This document shows, piece by piece, positions 8,788-17,255 of a stretch of 64,000 bases of DNA. Position numbers and translations under genes: made by a program. The stretch is from Pyrinomonadaceae bacterium. Its GTDB lineage: Bacteria > Acidobacteriota > Blastocatellia > Pyrinomonadales > Pyrinomonadaceae. The DNA lies in contig DASUNM010000027.1 of NCBI GenBank assembly GCA_036277115.1, positions 682,001 through 746,000 of the forward strand, in the 5' to 3' direction. The notes beneath the pieces are model-generated. The model did no database searches, was not told where the DNA came from, and saw only the letters and a program-made list of their open reading frames with translations. The stretch's first letter is position 1, and each line of letters begins with the position of its first letter.

Positions 8788-9126
8788 TTATTTCTTGTAG
8801 CTCTTCCAATCCACGTCACATTTGGCCAGTCCGCGACTGTTTGTGAAGTAGATTTTCTTGTCGGCCAGTCCCTCGCTCTCTGTGAAATACACTTTCACGT
8901 CAGCCAACCCCGCACTATTCTCGAAGTACCACTTCGCGTTACCGTCGGCCAGGCCCCTGCTGCTTTCCACGTAGATGATGCAATCGGCCAGTCCTTCACT
9001 TTTGGTCACGTAGACCTTAACGTCCGCCAGCCCTTGGCTGGTTGTCTTGTACACTTTGATCGCGCCCGCGGGAGTTGCTGCCAGCAGGCTCAACGTTGCG
9101 CCCAGAATCCACAACTTCCTTCGCAT
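8788..9126 (-). CDS. Secreted protein made of six 13-residue GLAD repeats (DUF6150-like)
   Basis: Starting at ATG 9126, which has AAAGGAG 7 nt upstream, gives 112 residues; an upstream in-frame start at 9150 is less likely. A signal peptide ends near ATPAGA. The rest is six near-identical units of the form VKVYVTKSEGLAD, one stretched to 15 residues. The alternating hydrophobic pattern suggests one beta-strand per repeat. This resembles DUF6150 proteins, which carry AD-containing strand repeats, but the family call was not checked. Two cysteines are present. Function unknown; extracytoplasmic. Confidence 0.75.
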   Translation of the reverse strand: MRRKLWILGATLSLLAATPAGAIKVYKTTSQGLADVKVYVTKSEGLADCIIYVESSRGLADGNAKWYFENSAGLADVKVYFTESEGLADKKIYFTNSRGLAKCDVDWKSYKK

Positions 9127-9172
9127 CGTCTTGCTCCTTTCAACAGTCATTTATGCGACGCACCCGGCGCCT

Positions 9173-9215
9173 GGGTGTTGCTGATGTTTTCCGGTTTGCT
9201 TCCAGTAGCACCACT
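9173..9215 (-). pseudogene. Fragment of an amidohydrolase gene
   Basis: The minus strand of 9215-9173 closely matches the minus strand of roughly 11075-11028 in the intact amidohydrolase. It encodes the family motif LVLLEAN and then has a 4-bp deletion that breaks the frame. Only about 43 bp is recognisable. It lies in the 107-bp gap between the aspartyl protease and the GLAD-repeat gene. Confidence 0.65.
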
Positions 9216-9233
9216 GCTTTCAAGGCGAAGGTA

Positions 9234-10256
9234 TCACTTAGTCAGATCACTTCTCGGCTCTAAAATCATCCGGCGCCGCGAGTAGTCGAAGATCACCTTG
9301 AAGCGGCGGAACGCCGCCCCGCCAATAATCCCATCAGCATCAGTGTTGGGATCCGCCAAACGAAACTCTGTCACTGGAGCGTCAATCTTAAACTCACCAA
9401 GCTGCAACGCTTCTAACGTGCCAATCCAGGATCTCTCCTTCTCATGACCGCCAAGTCCGCATGCCGGAAATGACGTCATCCCTTCGGTCGAGGGTAAGAG
9501 TCGATGCTCATTCATAAACGGCTTCATTAGGCTTACGGCCTGCACGCTTCCCGTATCGAGCAGAAAACGCCCCGTCAGCAATGCCCGCCCTCGCGCTTTG
9601 ATCTGAGCGCGCGCGAAAATGTGTTGCTCGCCTATCTCAAGGGGGATGTCTTTGCCGCTCCCTGCATACTTGTAGCTTGATCGGTCATACACGTTGAGCA
9701 GTCGCCGGGCATAATCTATTTCGACCACAAATTGATCAAAGAACTGTTTGCCGAGTATGCCATCTACGTCTCGTTTAGCTCCGCTTTGCTTGCTCTTGTC
9801 AGAAGCGATATCTCGACCCTCTTCATCGATGTTGAACTCATTGACGCAAGACTCCGCTGCGTCGAGCGACATGGCCAAAAGCAGGGGCGGGGAAAGCGCA
9901 ACACCTGGCAAGCTGAAAGATACTTTGTCCGTCACCAGATAAACATCTGGCTGGTTAGCGCCGGCTCCTCCCGCCTTCCCAATCATCTTGAGTTTCAACC
10001 CTATTGTCCGCGCGTGTCTGGCATGGATGATTGAGTGAGCGCCCGTATCCAGGATAAGCGAGAGCGGACGAGAGCCGTTTACGCTCACCCGAACATAGAT
10101 AAGGTTATCGTCGAGCTCAAAAGGAACGGCGACGGCGGTTTTTCCGGAACTGAAGTGAGCATCATTACAAAAAACCGGCGGGCAGAAAAAGCACACCAGG
10201 ACGAAGCAGGTTGATAACGGGCTTAGAAGCCAAAAATTGATCGCTCGTTTATTCAT
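9234..10256 (-). CDS. Secreted retropepsin-like aspartyl protease with two DTG motifs
   Basis: The 340-residue protein starts at ATG 10256 (a TTG one codon upstream is also possible) and has an N-terminal signal or anchor. Two aspartic-protease lobes are visible: LSLILDTGAHSIIH near residue 75 and GRFLLDTGSVQAVSL near residue 230, each followed by the expected hydrophobic strands. GILGKQFF and GIIGGAAFRRFKVIFDY match the family's second psi-loop motifs. Bacterial members often carry a PDZ domain after the protease; none is seen. Substrates are unknown; action is probably periplasmic. Confidence 0.8.
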   Translation of the reverse strand: MNKRAINFWLLSPLSTCFVLVCFFCPPVFCNDAHFSSGKTAVAVPFELDDNLIYVRVSVNGSRPLSLILDTGAHSIIHARHARTIGLKLKMIGKAGGAGANQPDVYLVTDKVSFSLPGVALSPPLLLAMSLDAAESCVNEFNIDEEGRDIASDKSKQSGAKRDVDGILGKQFFDQFVVEIDYARRLLNVYDRSSYKYAGSGKDIPLEIGEQHIFARAQIKARGRALLTGRFLLDTGSVQAVSLMKPFMNEHRLLPSTEGMTSFPACGLGGHEKERSWIGTLEALQLGEFKIDAPVTEFRLADPNTDADGIIGGAAFRRFKVIFDYSRRRMILEPRSDLTK

Positions 10257-10389
10257 CAATTCAATCCGGTCTTCATAAATTCATCCGGGCGCCGCGACTC
10301 GGCTTGATGCTTCGCCCTCTCTCACTCCGCGAGAGTATAATGCCCGCCCACCAGCGCTTTCAAAAAATTTTCGGCTGACGCCTCAGGGT

Positions 10390-10863
10390 ATGGCGAACCT
10401 GAAACTTCTCGATCACTTTGGCACCGTCGGCGGTCTCCTGGGCGTCCTTCTGCCGGGACTCGTCTTGGTGGCTACCCTTTCTGCGTCGTGCACGCGACAA
10501 CCGCAGACGGGTGCAGCCGCGAACCAGACCCCGCAGGCCGCCGCATCACCCATTCCGTGGGCGACGATACAGCCGCCCACACAGGCGCCGACCGGCACGT
10601 CAAACGCGCAGGCGAAGCGTTTGCCAATCAGAACCTTCCACGGCACCGGAGTCATCCGCCTCATCAATCTCAAAGAGGCTTGGTTCGAGATTGACCATGA
10701 GGAGATCGCGGGCTACATGGCGGCGATGCGTATGCAGTGGCGGGTCAAGCGCGGCTCGATGCTGAAGTCTGTGAGCGTCGGTGACAAGGTTGACTTCAAG
10801 CTCCAGGACGACAACGGCAGCGAAGTGATCATCGAACTGAAGAGGGCTGAGAGAATGCGATGA
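10390..10863 (+). CDS. CusF-like copper-binding (lipo)protein
   Basis: The 157-residue protein has a hydrophobic N-terminus ending in ATLSASC, a near but not perfect lipobox, then a Pro/Ala/Thr-rich linker and a C-terminal CusF-like OB fold (about residues 85-155). The metal site motif is DHEEIAGYMAAMRMQW: the His and the Met-x-Met pair of CusF are kept, while the Trp that caps Cu(I) in E. coli CusF is not at its place. It may bind Cu(I)/Ag(I) in the periplasm. No CusABC or copper ATPase is nearby. A decayed second copy lies at 16405-16578. Confidence 0.75.
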   Translation: MANLKLLDHFGTVGGLLGVLLPGLVLVATLSASCTRQPQTGAAANQTPQAAASPIPWATIQPPTQAPTGTSNAQAKRLPIRTFHGTGVIRLINLKEAWFEIDHEEIAGYMAAMRMQWRVKRGSMLKSVSVGDKVDFKLQDDNGSEVIIELKRAERMR

Positions 10864-10929
10864 GAAGCCCCTTCGTCCTTGCTTTTCATCCATTGTTGCG
10901 CGCGTTGCCGACTCTCGCAAATGGAAAAA

Positions 10930-12399
10930 CTAGCCCTTGTTCGCGGCCGCTTCCGCATCCTTCAGCATTTTATCGAGAGAGACTCTGGGGAGAAGCCGGC
11001 CGTTTACGATGACCGCATTAATTCTCTTGGTGTGGCTGATGTTTTCCAAAGGGTTTGCTTCCAGTAGCACCAGATCGGCCTTCTTCCCTTGCTCTACTGT
11101 GCCAACCGTGTCGATCAAACCAAGGTATGTTGCCGGATTGCGGGTGGCAGTTTGCAGCGCCTCCATCGGGCTGAGACCGGCCTGCACAAAAAGCTCCAAC
11201 TCATCATGAAGGCTGAAGCCGGGAACCACATACATGACCAATGCATCTGACGCGGCCAACATCTTCACCCCGGCTCGGTGCATCGCCCCTATTAACTCCA
11301 GCCGCTTTTGAAACAGCATCTTGCCGAGCGCCGCAGCGTTAGCTGGTCTATTCTTCAACCGAAAATCATCGTTGTTCTTCCAGGAGTCTCTTAGTTCGCG
11401 ACGCACATACTTGAGGCGGGGGTCATTAGTGAAGTTGCTGTCATCTAAAAATGCTCCCACCCGAGCCACAACCAGAGTTGGCGCTTGCCATGTGCCATTC
11501 TTAGCAAAGCGCGCAAACAGCGCCGCGGCCTTTTCCTGGCTGTAGGTTTCCAGGGCCCTCGAGTATGTTTCGGTAAGTGCACGCACCAGAGAAGCTCTCA
11601 TCTGGTCGGTGTCTTTTGCATCTTTTATCGATGCTTCAATGATCTTCTTCAGCTCTAATTCCTCCGCTGAACAGCCGAGCAAGATCCCTTCCATGTGTTC
11701 AATGCTTTTCTGGCCCGCATCCGAAGCCTCTGATGCGGTTACTGAGATGGGTACGTGTCCGGCAAATGGAATCCCACGTTTCTTTGCTTCATCCGCGAGG
11801 GCAAAATAGGCGGGGCGTGGAACTAATGAGTAGACCTTAATAAAATCCGCGCCTGCATCTTTGACGGACGCCACTGTTTGTCTGGCACCAGCCTCATCAG
11901 AAATCGACATGGAACGCTCGGGCCAAACTGGCATCGGTCCATCTACGATTGGACCTCCAATAACCCGCGGGCCGATCAGCTTGCCATCGTTAATATCTTT
12001 TTGCAGCTGCTTTAAAAACCCAAGGTCCGCAGCCATGTCACGAACACCAGTGACGCCATTGGCAATGAACATTGGGAAGAATCTTTCAGGCAGGCTTTTC
12101 ACTGCCGTGTGGACGTGCATGTCCCATAAGCCGGGAATCACAAACTTGCCCTTGCCATCGATGACCCGCGCCTTCCTCGGTATGGCAACTTCTCCGGTTT
12201 TGGCAATGTTCGTGATGCGATCCCCGGTGATGATCACGGTCATGTCGGGCCGCGCTGGCGCACCGGTAGCATCAATCACTGTCACCTCTGATAGCGCGAG
12301 GACACTTTGCTGGGGCTTCTGTTGTGACGACGCGGTAGGCAAAGCTAACGAGATCAAAAGCAGAGCCAAGGTTAAGATTCTTTTCATACTAAATCCCAT
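10930..12399 (-). CDS. Secreted amidohydrolase (imidazolonepropionase-like)
   Basis: The 489-residue protein has a signal peptide (up to about PTASSQQ; ATG at 12387 is an alternative start). The metal-dependent hydrolase barrel shows GLWDMHVHTAV (HxH), the lysine in DFIKVYS, the histidines in FAGHVPIS and SIEHMEG, and the aspartate in MLAASDALV. The C-terminal part has KADLVLLEANPLENI, typical of amidohydrolases. Likely hydrolyses an amide or dipeptide bond in the periplasm; substrate unknown. A 43-bp relic of a related gene lies at 9173-9215. Confidence 0.85.
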   Translation of the reverse strand: MGFSMKRILTLALLLISLALPTASSQQKPQQSVLALSEVTVIDATGAPARPDMTVIITGDRITNIAKTGEVAIPRKARVIDGKGKFVIPGLWDMHVHTAVKSLPERFFPMFIANGVTGVRDMAADLGFLKQLQKDINDGKLIGPRVIGGPIVDGPMPVWPERSMSISDEAGARQTVASVKDAGADFIKVYSLVPRPAYFALADEAKKRGIPFAGHVPISVTASEASDAGQKSIEHMEGILLGCSAEELELKKIIEASIKDAKDTDQMRASLVRALTETYSRALETYSQEKAAALFARFAKNGTWQAPTLVVARVGAFLDDSNFTNDPRLKYVRRELRDSWKNNDDFRLKNRPANAAALGKMLFQKRLELIGAMHRAGVKMLAASDALVMYVVPGFSLHDELELFVQAGLSPMEALQTATRNPATYLGLIDTVGTVEQGKKADLVLLEANPLENISHTKRINAVIVNGRLLPRVSLDKMLKDAEAAANKG

Positions 12400-12496
12400 T
12401 GTCGGTTGGAGAGTTGAACGGGATAAGTAACGACTGCGTATACTAATAGCATCGTGAAGAGATTACTCACTGAATTAGAAATTGTTCGTTGTTCTT

Positions 12497-13333
12497 CTAT
12501 TCTCCGACTGCAACTTTGCGGATGAATTCTTCCAGGTCGCTAACGAATTCACTCGGGCGTTCCCAGTGGAGCGCGTGACCCGTTTCGGGATACACCTTCA
12601 AGCTAGCATTCACAATACCCGCGGCCAGGGCGTTTTGTGCGGGCCTTGAGAAGATGGTGTCGTGATCGCCCCGAAGAACAAGTGTCGGCATACAGATGCG
12701 ACTGATTCGAGCGGTATAGTCTACGGCCAGCTGCCCTGCGAGAGCGTCTCGCCACACGCGCGCCGGCAGTTTCAGGCTCTCCGCAACCGCCCGGTCGAGA
12801 AAGTCCTCAGGTACAGGGTGGTAAATCGTACTGACCTGGAACTCCCGCGCAAACTCAGCGGGCACCGGATCGTCGAGGGCATTGACTTCATGCTGTAGCT
12901 GGAGCACATCCGCAGAGCGCATGTTGGTGGCTGAACCGATGAGGATGAGCCGCGTCACGCGCTCGGGCGCGTTGAGAGCAGCCTCCTGCGCCACGAGACT
13001 TCCCATCGAATGTCCGACCAGGATTACCTGCGGCAGCCCCAGCGCATCCATGAACGCGATCACATCGGCGGCGAAGTCTGTCATGGCATAGCCACGAGCC
13101 GGCCGCTCAGAGTCTCCATGACCCCGCTGGCTGAGGGCGTAGGTATGGTAGGTCGGAGGTATGAATGGCAGCACGCGGCTGTACGAGAACCACGAATCCG
13201 TATAACCGTGAAGTAAGATCATCGGATGGCCTGCCGAGTCACCTTGCTCCGCATAATTGAGGCTCACACCGGTCGTGAGTTGCGCATTAGCAAACCGTAG
13301 GGGTCCCGCATGTGGGTGATTCATCCTAGACAC
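12497..13333 (-). CDS. Alpha/beta hydrolase
   Basis: The 278-residue cytoplasmic-looking hydrolase shows the oxyanion region LLHGYTDSWFSY, the nucleophile elbow VILVGHSMGSLVAQ, the acid in LRGDHDTIFS and the histidine in ETGHALHWERP. The pattern is that of haloperoxidase/esterase-type hydrolases. The start may be GTG 13333 or ATG 13324. Substrate unknown; no operon partner is obvious. Confidence 0.85.
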   Translation of the reverse strand: MSRMNHPHAGPLRFANAQLTTGVSLNYAEQGDSAGHPMILLHGYTDSWFSYSRVLPFIPPTYHTYALSQRGHGDSERPARGYAMTDFAADVIAFMDALGLPQVILVGHSMGSLVAQEAALNAPERVTRLILIGSATNMRSADVLQLQHEVNALDDPVPAEFAREFQVSTIYHPVPEDFLDRAVAESLKLPARVWRDALAGQLAVDYTARISRICMPTLVLRGDHDTIFSRPAQNALAAGIVNASLKVYPETGHALHWERPSEFVSDLEEFIRKVAVGE

Positions 13334-13385
13334 TTGCTGTTTATCCTAGCCTGGGCCTGCACCAGCGCAGACGAAGGCGTTGCTT

Positions 13386-13799
13386 CTAAGGCTTCTCGTA
13401 TCCTTTGGCGCGAAGCAGCAACTCGTATTGCCGTGGGTCGGACTTGAAGAAAAGCCCGCCCGCCCTTTCAGAGTGTGACGGAACATATTCGATGGTGGTG
13501 TTACTGGTTTCTACGCTGTCAGTTCCGTTTCTCAACTCTCCTTCCACCGTTAGTCCCTGGGCGGTCGTGCCGCCCAGGTTGATGGCGCGAAACTCGATCA
13601 GAAAACCGTTCTGCGTGGGACGGATCGAATCCACACGCACCGTCACATCGGGCGGCGATGAATCACCCGCCGCCGCCTCATAAAGCATGAAACCAATTGA
13701 TCCCAGCACCAGCACCAAACCCAGCACGGCGATGCCCCACATCCAGAGTGGAGCCGCGCTGAGTTTTCCCTGATCCTTTCCGGCGTCTTGTGGTGCCAA
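13386..13799 (-). CDS. TIGR02588 family membrane-anchored protein
   Basis: The 137-residue protein has one transmembrane segment (about residues 19-42, WGIAVLGLVLVLGSIGFMLY) followed by an extracytoplasmic beta-rich domain with FLIEFRAINLGGTTAQGL and ERAGGLFFKSDP. This fits TIGR02588, a family regularly found beside TIGR02587, which here is the gene directly upstream (45-bp gap). The start is TTG 13799, preceded by GGAAGG. Function of the pair is unknown. Confidence 0.75.
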   Translation of the reverse strand: MAPQDAGKDQGKLSAAPLWMWGIAVLGLVLVLGSIGFMLYEAAAGDSSPPDVTVRVDSIRPTQNGFLIEFRAINLGGTTAQGLTVEGELRNGTDSVETSNTTIEYVPSHSERAGGLFFKSDPRQYELLLRAKGYEKP

Positions 13800-13844
13800 C
13801 GTCCTTCCCTGGTCTTGTTTCTCGGGCTACTTCGAATTCGACAA

Positions 13845-14690
13845 TTACAAAATTAATCTGGCCGCAGACGTGCCAATGGCGGCAGGAAATCCAAGTACGA
13901 GCGTCGCCATGATGATTTCTGTGGCCGGCGCACCGTCCAACCGCCCGAACGTCCAAAGTACATAAAGGCTAATGAGAAGCGCGAGGGCGTAGCCGACGAT
14001 CGTGAAGCGTACGAACACGCTCCAAAAGAAGGCGGCGGAGAAGATTGACGCACGCCGTCCGCGCTCGATTGAACAGATGAAGGCCTGCATGATGCACAGA
14101 GAGACTATCGCCAGAGCCGCTGCGTGCCATCCGGTCATCATGTGCCCGATCCGCACCATTTCTTCCGTGGGGGCAAGCTGGAAGGCGAGGAAGATAGCTC
14201 CCACGCCCATGAGAAATAGTTTGGCCCCGTATCCGCTTCGCCGCCTCCGCTCCTTACGGGTCTGTTTTATATCAAGCTGCCTGCGCGCCAATATTGCGCC
14301 GATGGTCGGCGGGACTGCATGTAAAGAAATCTTGCCGACAATTTCATCAGCGGACATTCCCGGCTTGATGATCCCGAACAGAAGAAGCATCACGGTGGCA
14401 ACCGTATACCCGACGGCGCAGGCGACGAGCGCGTCAAGCACCTCGATCTGAAAAGTTTCTTCGCCGCCTTCGAAGTACGAGAGTCCCAACACCATCACGA
14501 AAACCAGCGTAAGGAAGAGCGCCAGTCGGAAGCGATCCATGTAGAACCCCAGCCACCACATTTCCATCGTCATCAGCAGCGGGAAGGAGAAGAGAATCGC
14601 GCCGCCGAAATCATGCGCCAGGTCCACGCCGAAGCGGTGATGAAGATTCTGCTCCTGTGCGCCGAGTCCACTTTTTAGACTATCAACCAT
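13845..14690 (-). CDS. TIGR02587/DUF2391 family integral membrane protein
   Basis: The 281-residue protein has about seven hydrophobic segments and the motifs FSFPLLMTMEMWWLGFYMD and SYFEGGEETFQIEVLDA characteristic of this family. It is followed by the single-span partner of TIGR02588, and the two are very likely one operon. Function is unknown; the conserved pairing implies a membrane complex (inference). Confidence 0.8.
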   Translation of the reverse strand: MVDSLKSGLGAQEQNLHHRFGVDLAHDFGGAILFSFPLLMTMEMWWLGFYMDRFRLALFLTLVFVMVLGLSYFEGGEETFQIEVLDALVACAVGYTVATVMLLLFGIIKPGMSADEIVGKISLHAVPPTIGAILARRQLDIKQTRKERRRRSGYGAKLFLMGVGAIFLAFQLAPTEEMVRIGHMMTGWHAAALAIVSLCIMQAFICSIERGRRASIFSAAFFWSVFVRFTIVGYALALLISLYVLWTFGRLDGAPATEIIMATLVLGFPAAIGTSAARLIL

Positions 14691-14797
14691 AAGTTATGAG
14701 CGACTTCGGCCGCGTCCGTTGCAAGGCGGTTTTTAGTTTATCGGTTGCATCGATGTAGATGCGAGTGTCCCGCCCTTTTGAACTCATTCCGGGGTTG

Positions 14798-15301
14798 TTA
14801 AAGGTCGCTGAACGCCGCGTGGTATTTGATCTGGCCGGAAGCACCATTCAAATAACCCGCTTTGAGCTCGACAATCATGAATACTTCTTCCGGCACGTCA
14901 TATTCGCAGCCGATGCCAAAGCGCGCAGCCGGCGCGAAGCCAAAACGAGGGTAGTAGGTGGAGTGACCCAGGACAACTACTCCACCGAAGCCGAGTAGCT
15001 TGCACTGGTCGAGGCCGGCGCGAACAAGGGCAGAACCGACACCCTGACGCTGATGCTCCGGAGCAACGGCCATCGGGGCGAGGCCCATGATCCTTAATGC
15101 GGGATGGCCCGAGAGCGAAACCGGCGAAAACATAATGTGCCCCACGATTTCACCGTGGGAATCGGCGACAAGTGAGACGAGCGGCTGCGCCCGGTCGCGC
15201 AAAGCGTCAACAAGATTAGCCTCGGCTGATGTTTCGAAGGCTGCTACGTTCAGAGCATGAACAGCAGCGCGATCCCTTTGTTCTTCAGCTCGAATTAGCA
15301 T
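14798..15301 (-). CDS. GNAT family N-acetyltransferase (YhbS-like)
   Basis: The protein shows the GNAT core: the strand MGLAPMAVAPEHQRQG with the acetyl-CoA loop QRQGVGSALV, and GHSTYYPRFGFAPA, the C-terminal motif of YhbS relatives. ATG 15301 is chosen over a GTG two codons upstream because AGG sits about 6 nt before it. Acceptor substrate unknown. Confidence 0.85.
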   Translation of the reverse strand: MLIRAEEQRDRAAVHALNVAAFETSAEANLVDALRDRAQPLVSLVADSHGEIVGHIMFSPVSLSGHPALRIMGLAPMAVAPEHQRQGVGSALVRAGLDQCKLLGFGGVVVLGHSTYYPRFGFAPAARFGIGCEYDVPEEVFMIVELKAGYLNGASGQIKYHAAFSDL

Positions 15302-15340
15302 GTGCACCTATCTAATGAGGAACTCTTCATGCGCAAGGAA

Positions 15341-15922
15341 TCAATGCTTGAAGCGCACACCGTGCTTTCGCCCTATGTCCTCGAGTTGGGCCGGGGTGAG
15401 AACTTTCGGCGGCGCGCCCGGGGGCACGCCCGTCTCGCGGAAAAACCCTTCGAGGCCGGGAGGCGTGACGATCCAAAGTAGGTCTATGGCTTCGCCACGG
15501 GATTCGACGCCGTGCCAGACCCCGTGCGGGATGAAGACGGTATCTCCCTGCCCAACTTCCTTCTTCTTCTCGCCGAGGACGGCTACGCCGCGCCCGCCGT
15601 GTATGAACAGCACCTCATCCTCATGCTCGTGCATGTGGACGGGAATGCCGACTCCAGGTTCCAACGCCTGCGTGCCCATCGCCATCCCCGGCGAGCCGGT
15701 CTTTGGGTCCACCTTAACGGTTACTGTGTTCCCCTTCCGTCTGATCACCTCGCCGTCACTGGCCGCGAGCACATAGCCGGCGCGGGCCACGTGTCGCGCC
15801 GGGGCGGACGACAAGGAGTTGACGTCTCGTCCCTTCTGCGGCTGGACGCCCGCCACGAGGCCCATCAGCACAAGGCCCAGGAGGATAGGCACACTTGGCG
15901 TTCGACTCAACACTGTTCGCAT
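15341..15922 (-). CDS. Secreted cupin-domain protein
   Basis: The 193-residue protein has an N-terminal signal/anchor segment (about residues 10-28) and a single cupin-2 fold. Cupin motif 1 is VHMHEHEDEVLFIHGGRG and motif 2 is FIPHGVWHGVES, giving a full metal-binding set of histidines and a glutamate. Metal and reaction are not predictable. The next genes are unrelated. Confidence 0.8.
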   Translation of the reverse strand: MRTVLSRTPSVPILLGLVLMGLVAGVQPQKGRDVNSLSSAPARHVARAGYVLAASDGEVIRRKGNTVTVKVDPKTGSPGMAMGTQALEPGVGIPVHMHEHEDEVLFIHGGRGVAVLGEKKKEVGQGDTVFIPHGVWHGVESRGEAIDLLWIVTPPGLEGFFRETGVPPGAPPKVLTPAQLEDIGRKHGVRFKH

Positions 15923-16087
15923 CGCACCTCCACTATCGCGACAACAACAGGCCGCCCCACGTCAGAGTTGACCGGCGGGGCTTAAAGCACACTGTAAGAA
16001 CCGCCTGCGTTGGTGGGACCATCGGTGAAGGCGGAAAGTTCTTTGTTCAAACTCTAAACCTATCACGTTTACCGTTCACTGCTTTGT

Positions 16088-16384
16088 TCACTCTGTGGCT
16101 GGCGTGAAGCCGGCCAATGCTTCCCGCTTTAGCTGCGTCAGCAAGTCTGGCTCGCTCGGTTTCTTTTGCCACTCGTCCCCGCGGCTTTCCCACAACGCTA
16201 CCAGGCCAAGCAGCGACAGTGGGCTTCTCGCGACAAACTTGCGCCCTTCCTTCTCGGCCCACCAGTCATCTGCGCTGGGCCGTTCGGAGGCCTCCCACCA
16301 GACGCGATAGCCCTTCTGCTTTAATGTGATGATTGCGACGTTTCCCACGTCGTGAACTTCCGAGAGGCGAAACGCAGAACTCAT
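16088..16384 (-). CDS. Small hypothetical protein
   Basis: The 98-residue protein has a very strong Shine-Dalgarno (AAGGAGGAGG) before its ATG, which supports it as real. It is hydrophilic and rich in Trp (KGYRVWWEASERPSADDWWAE), with no signal peptide. No family was recognised. Its start abuts a relic of a CusF-like lipoprotein gene on the opposite strand, so its upstream region may have been rearranged. Confidence 0.65.
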   Translation of the reverse strand: MSSAFRLSEVHDVGNVAIITLKQKGYRVWWEASERPSADDWWAEKEGRKFVARSPLSLLGLVALWESRGDEWQKKPSEPDLLTQLKREALAGFTPATE

Positions 16385-16404
16385 GCCTCCTCCTTACTTA
16401 CACT

Positions 16405-16578
16405 TCAAACTTAACCGTCTCGATCACGTTGGAACCATCGGCAGTCTCTGGGGCGTCCTTCTGCCGGGACTGATCTTTGTGGCGACTCTCTCTGCGTCGT
16501 GCACGCGACAACCGCAGACGGGTACAGCCGCGAACCACTTCGCAGGCCGAAGCGGACTGGGAGACTGCGATGAGAAGT
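16405..16578 (+). pseudogene. Relic of the CusF-like lipoprotein gene with internal deletion
   Basis: The stretch matches the 5' third of the gene at 10390 closely, including the encoded GVLLPGL, ATLSASCTRQPQTG and AAN. After about 150 bp it jumps to the 3' end of that gene, shared as GCGATGAGAAG. About 270 bp encoding the copper-binding domain is missing. The open frame that remains (65 residues from 16383) is only a signal segment with a short tail. Confidence 0.75.
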
Positions 16579-16626
16579 AAAGAGAGCAACTTTATCTAAA
16601 CATTTGTTTCATCAGAACCGGTGACA

Positions 16627-17172
16627 TTACTTCTTGCGCTTAAAGTGGGCTTCACTGTAGACCTCAAAATCCTTGCCCGGTTCGGCGATTTCAAAAACCT
16701 CTGAGAAAGCATCCGGCCCGTTAATCTTGTATGTTTCGCGCGCTCTGTATCCCGCCGGTATGTTCTCTATGCTTTCCGAAGTGAAGACGAGCGTCTTACC
16801 GTCAGCGCTGGTGCTGGTGTGAACATACTGAACCACAAAGCTTTCGACGTGGAATTGCCGCAGCACTAGTTGCTTCCGGCTCTTGTCGAAGCTGATCATT
16901 CCCCAGTCCTCATGAATCTCGCCTTTCGGGTTCTTGGGCTGCGGCTCGTAAACTGACCGGTTCTGCACGTGGATGAACTTGTCGTTCATCACCAACCGGT
17001 ACTCGCGTTGCATACTTGAAATACCCGGCTTGCCGTTGCCCGTTCCTTCCCACTTGCCGATCAAAACCCTAACGGGCCCCCAAACGTCCGGCCGCGGTTT
17101 TGTCTGGCCGCTGATCAAGACGGACAGCGCCACCAAGACAAGAGCAATTAGCAGTAATCGACTGAGAGTCAT
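16627..17172 (-). CDS. Secreted lipocalin-like/DUF1579-type beta-barrel protein
   Basis: Translation from ATG 17172, preceded by AGGAGA, gives 181 residues; an upstream in-frame start at 17199 is less likely. A signal peptide ends near VLISGQ. The mature part has VLIGKWEGTGNG, typical of the first strand of fatty-acid-binding-protein-like or DUF1579 barrels, followed by alternating strands. Ligand unknown. Family assignment is from the pattern only. Confidence 0.6.
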   Translation of the reverse strand: MTLSRLLLIALVLVALSVLISGQTKPRPDVWGPVRVLIGKWEGTGNGKPGISSMQREYRLVMNDKFIHVQNRSVYEPQPKNPKGEIHEDWGMISFDKSRKQLVLRQFHVESFVVQYVHTSTSADGKTLVFTSESIENIPAGYRARETYKINGPDAFSEVFEIAEPGKDFEVYSEAHFKRKK

Positions 17173-17255
17173 CCGTTTGTCTCCTAAGGCGCGCACCATG
17201 AAACGAAAGTTGTCGAGGCAGCCTTACGAACCCGGAAATTCACAGACATCGCGGA

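Noticed and set aside
11861..12430. 189-codon plus-strand frame
   Set aside because: Antisense to the amidohydrolase signal and barrel region.
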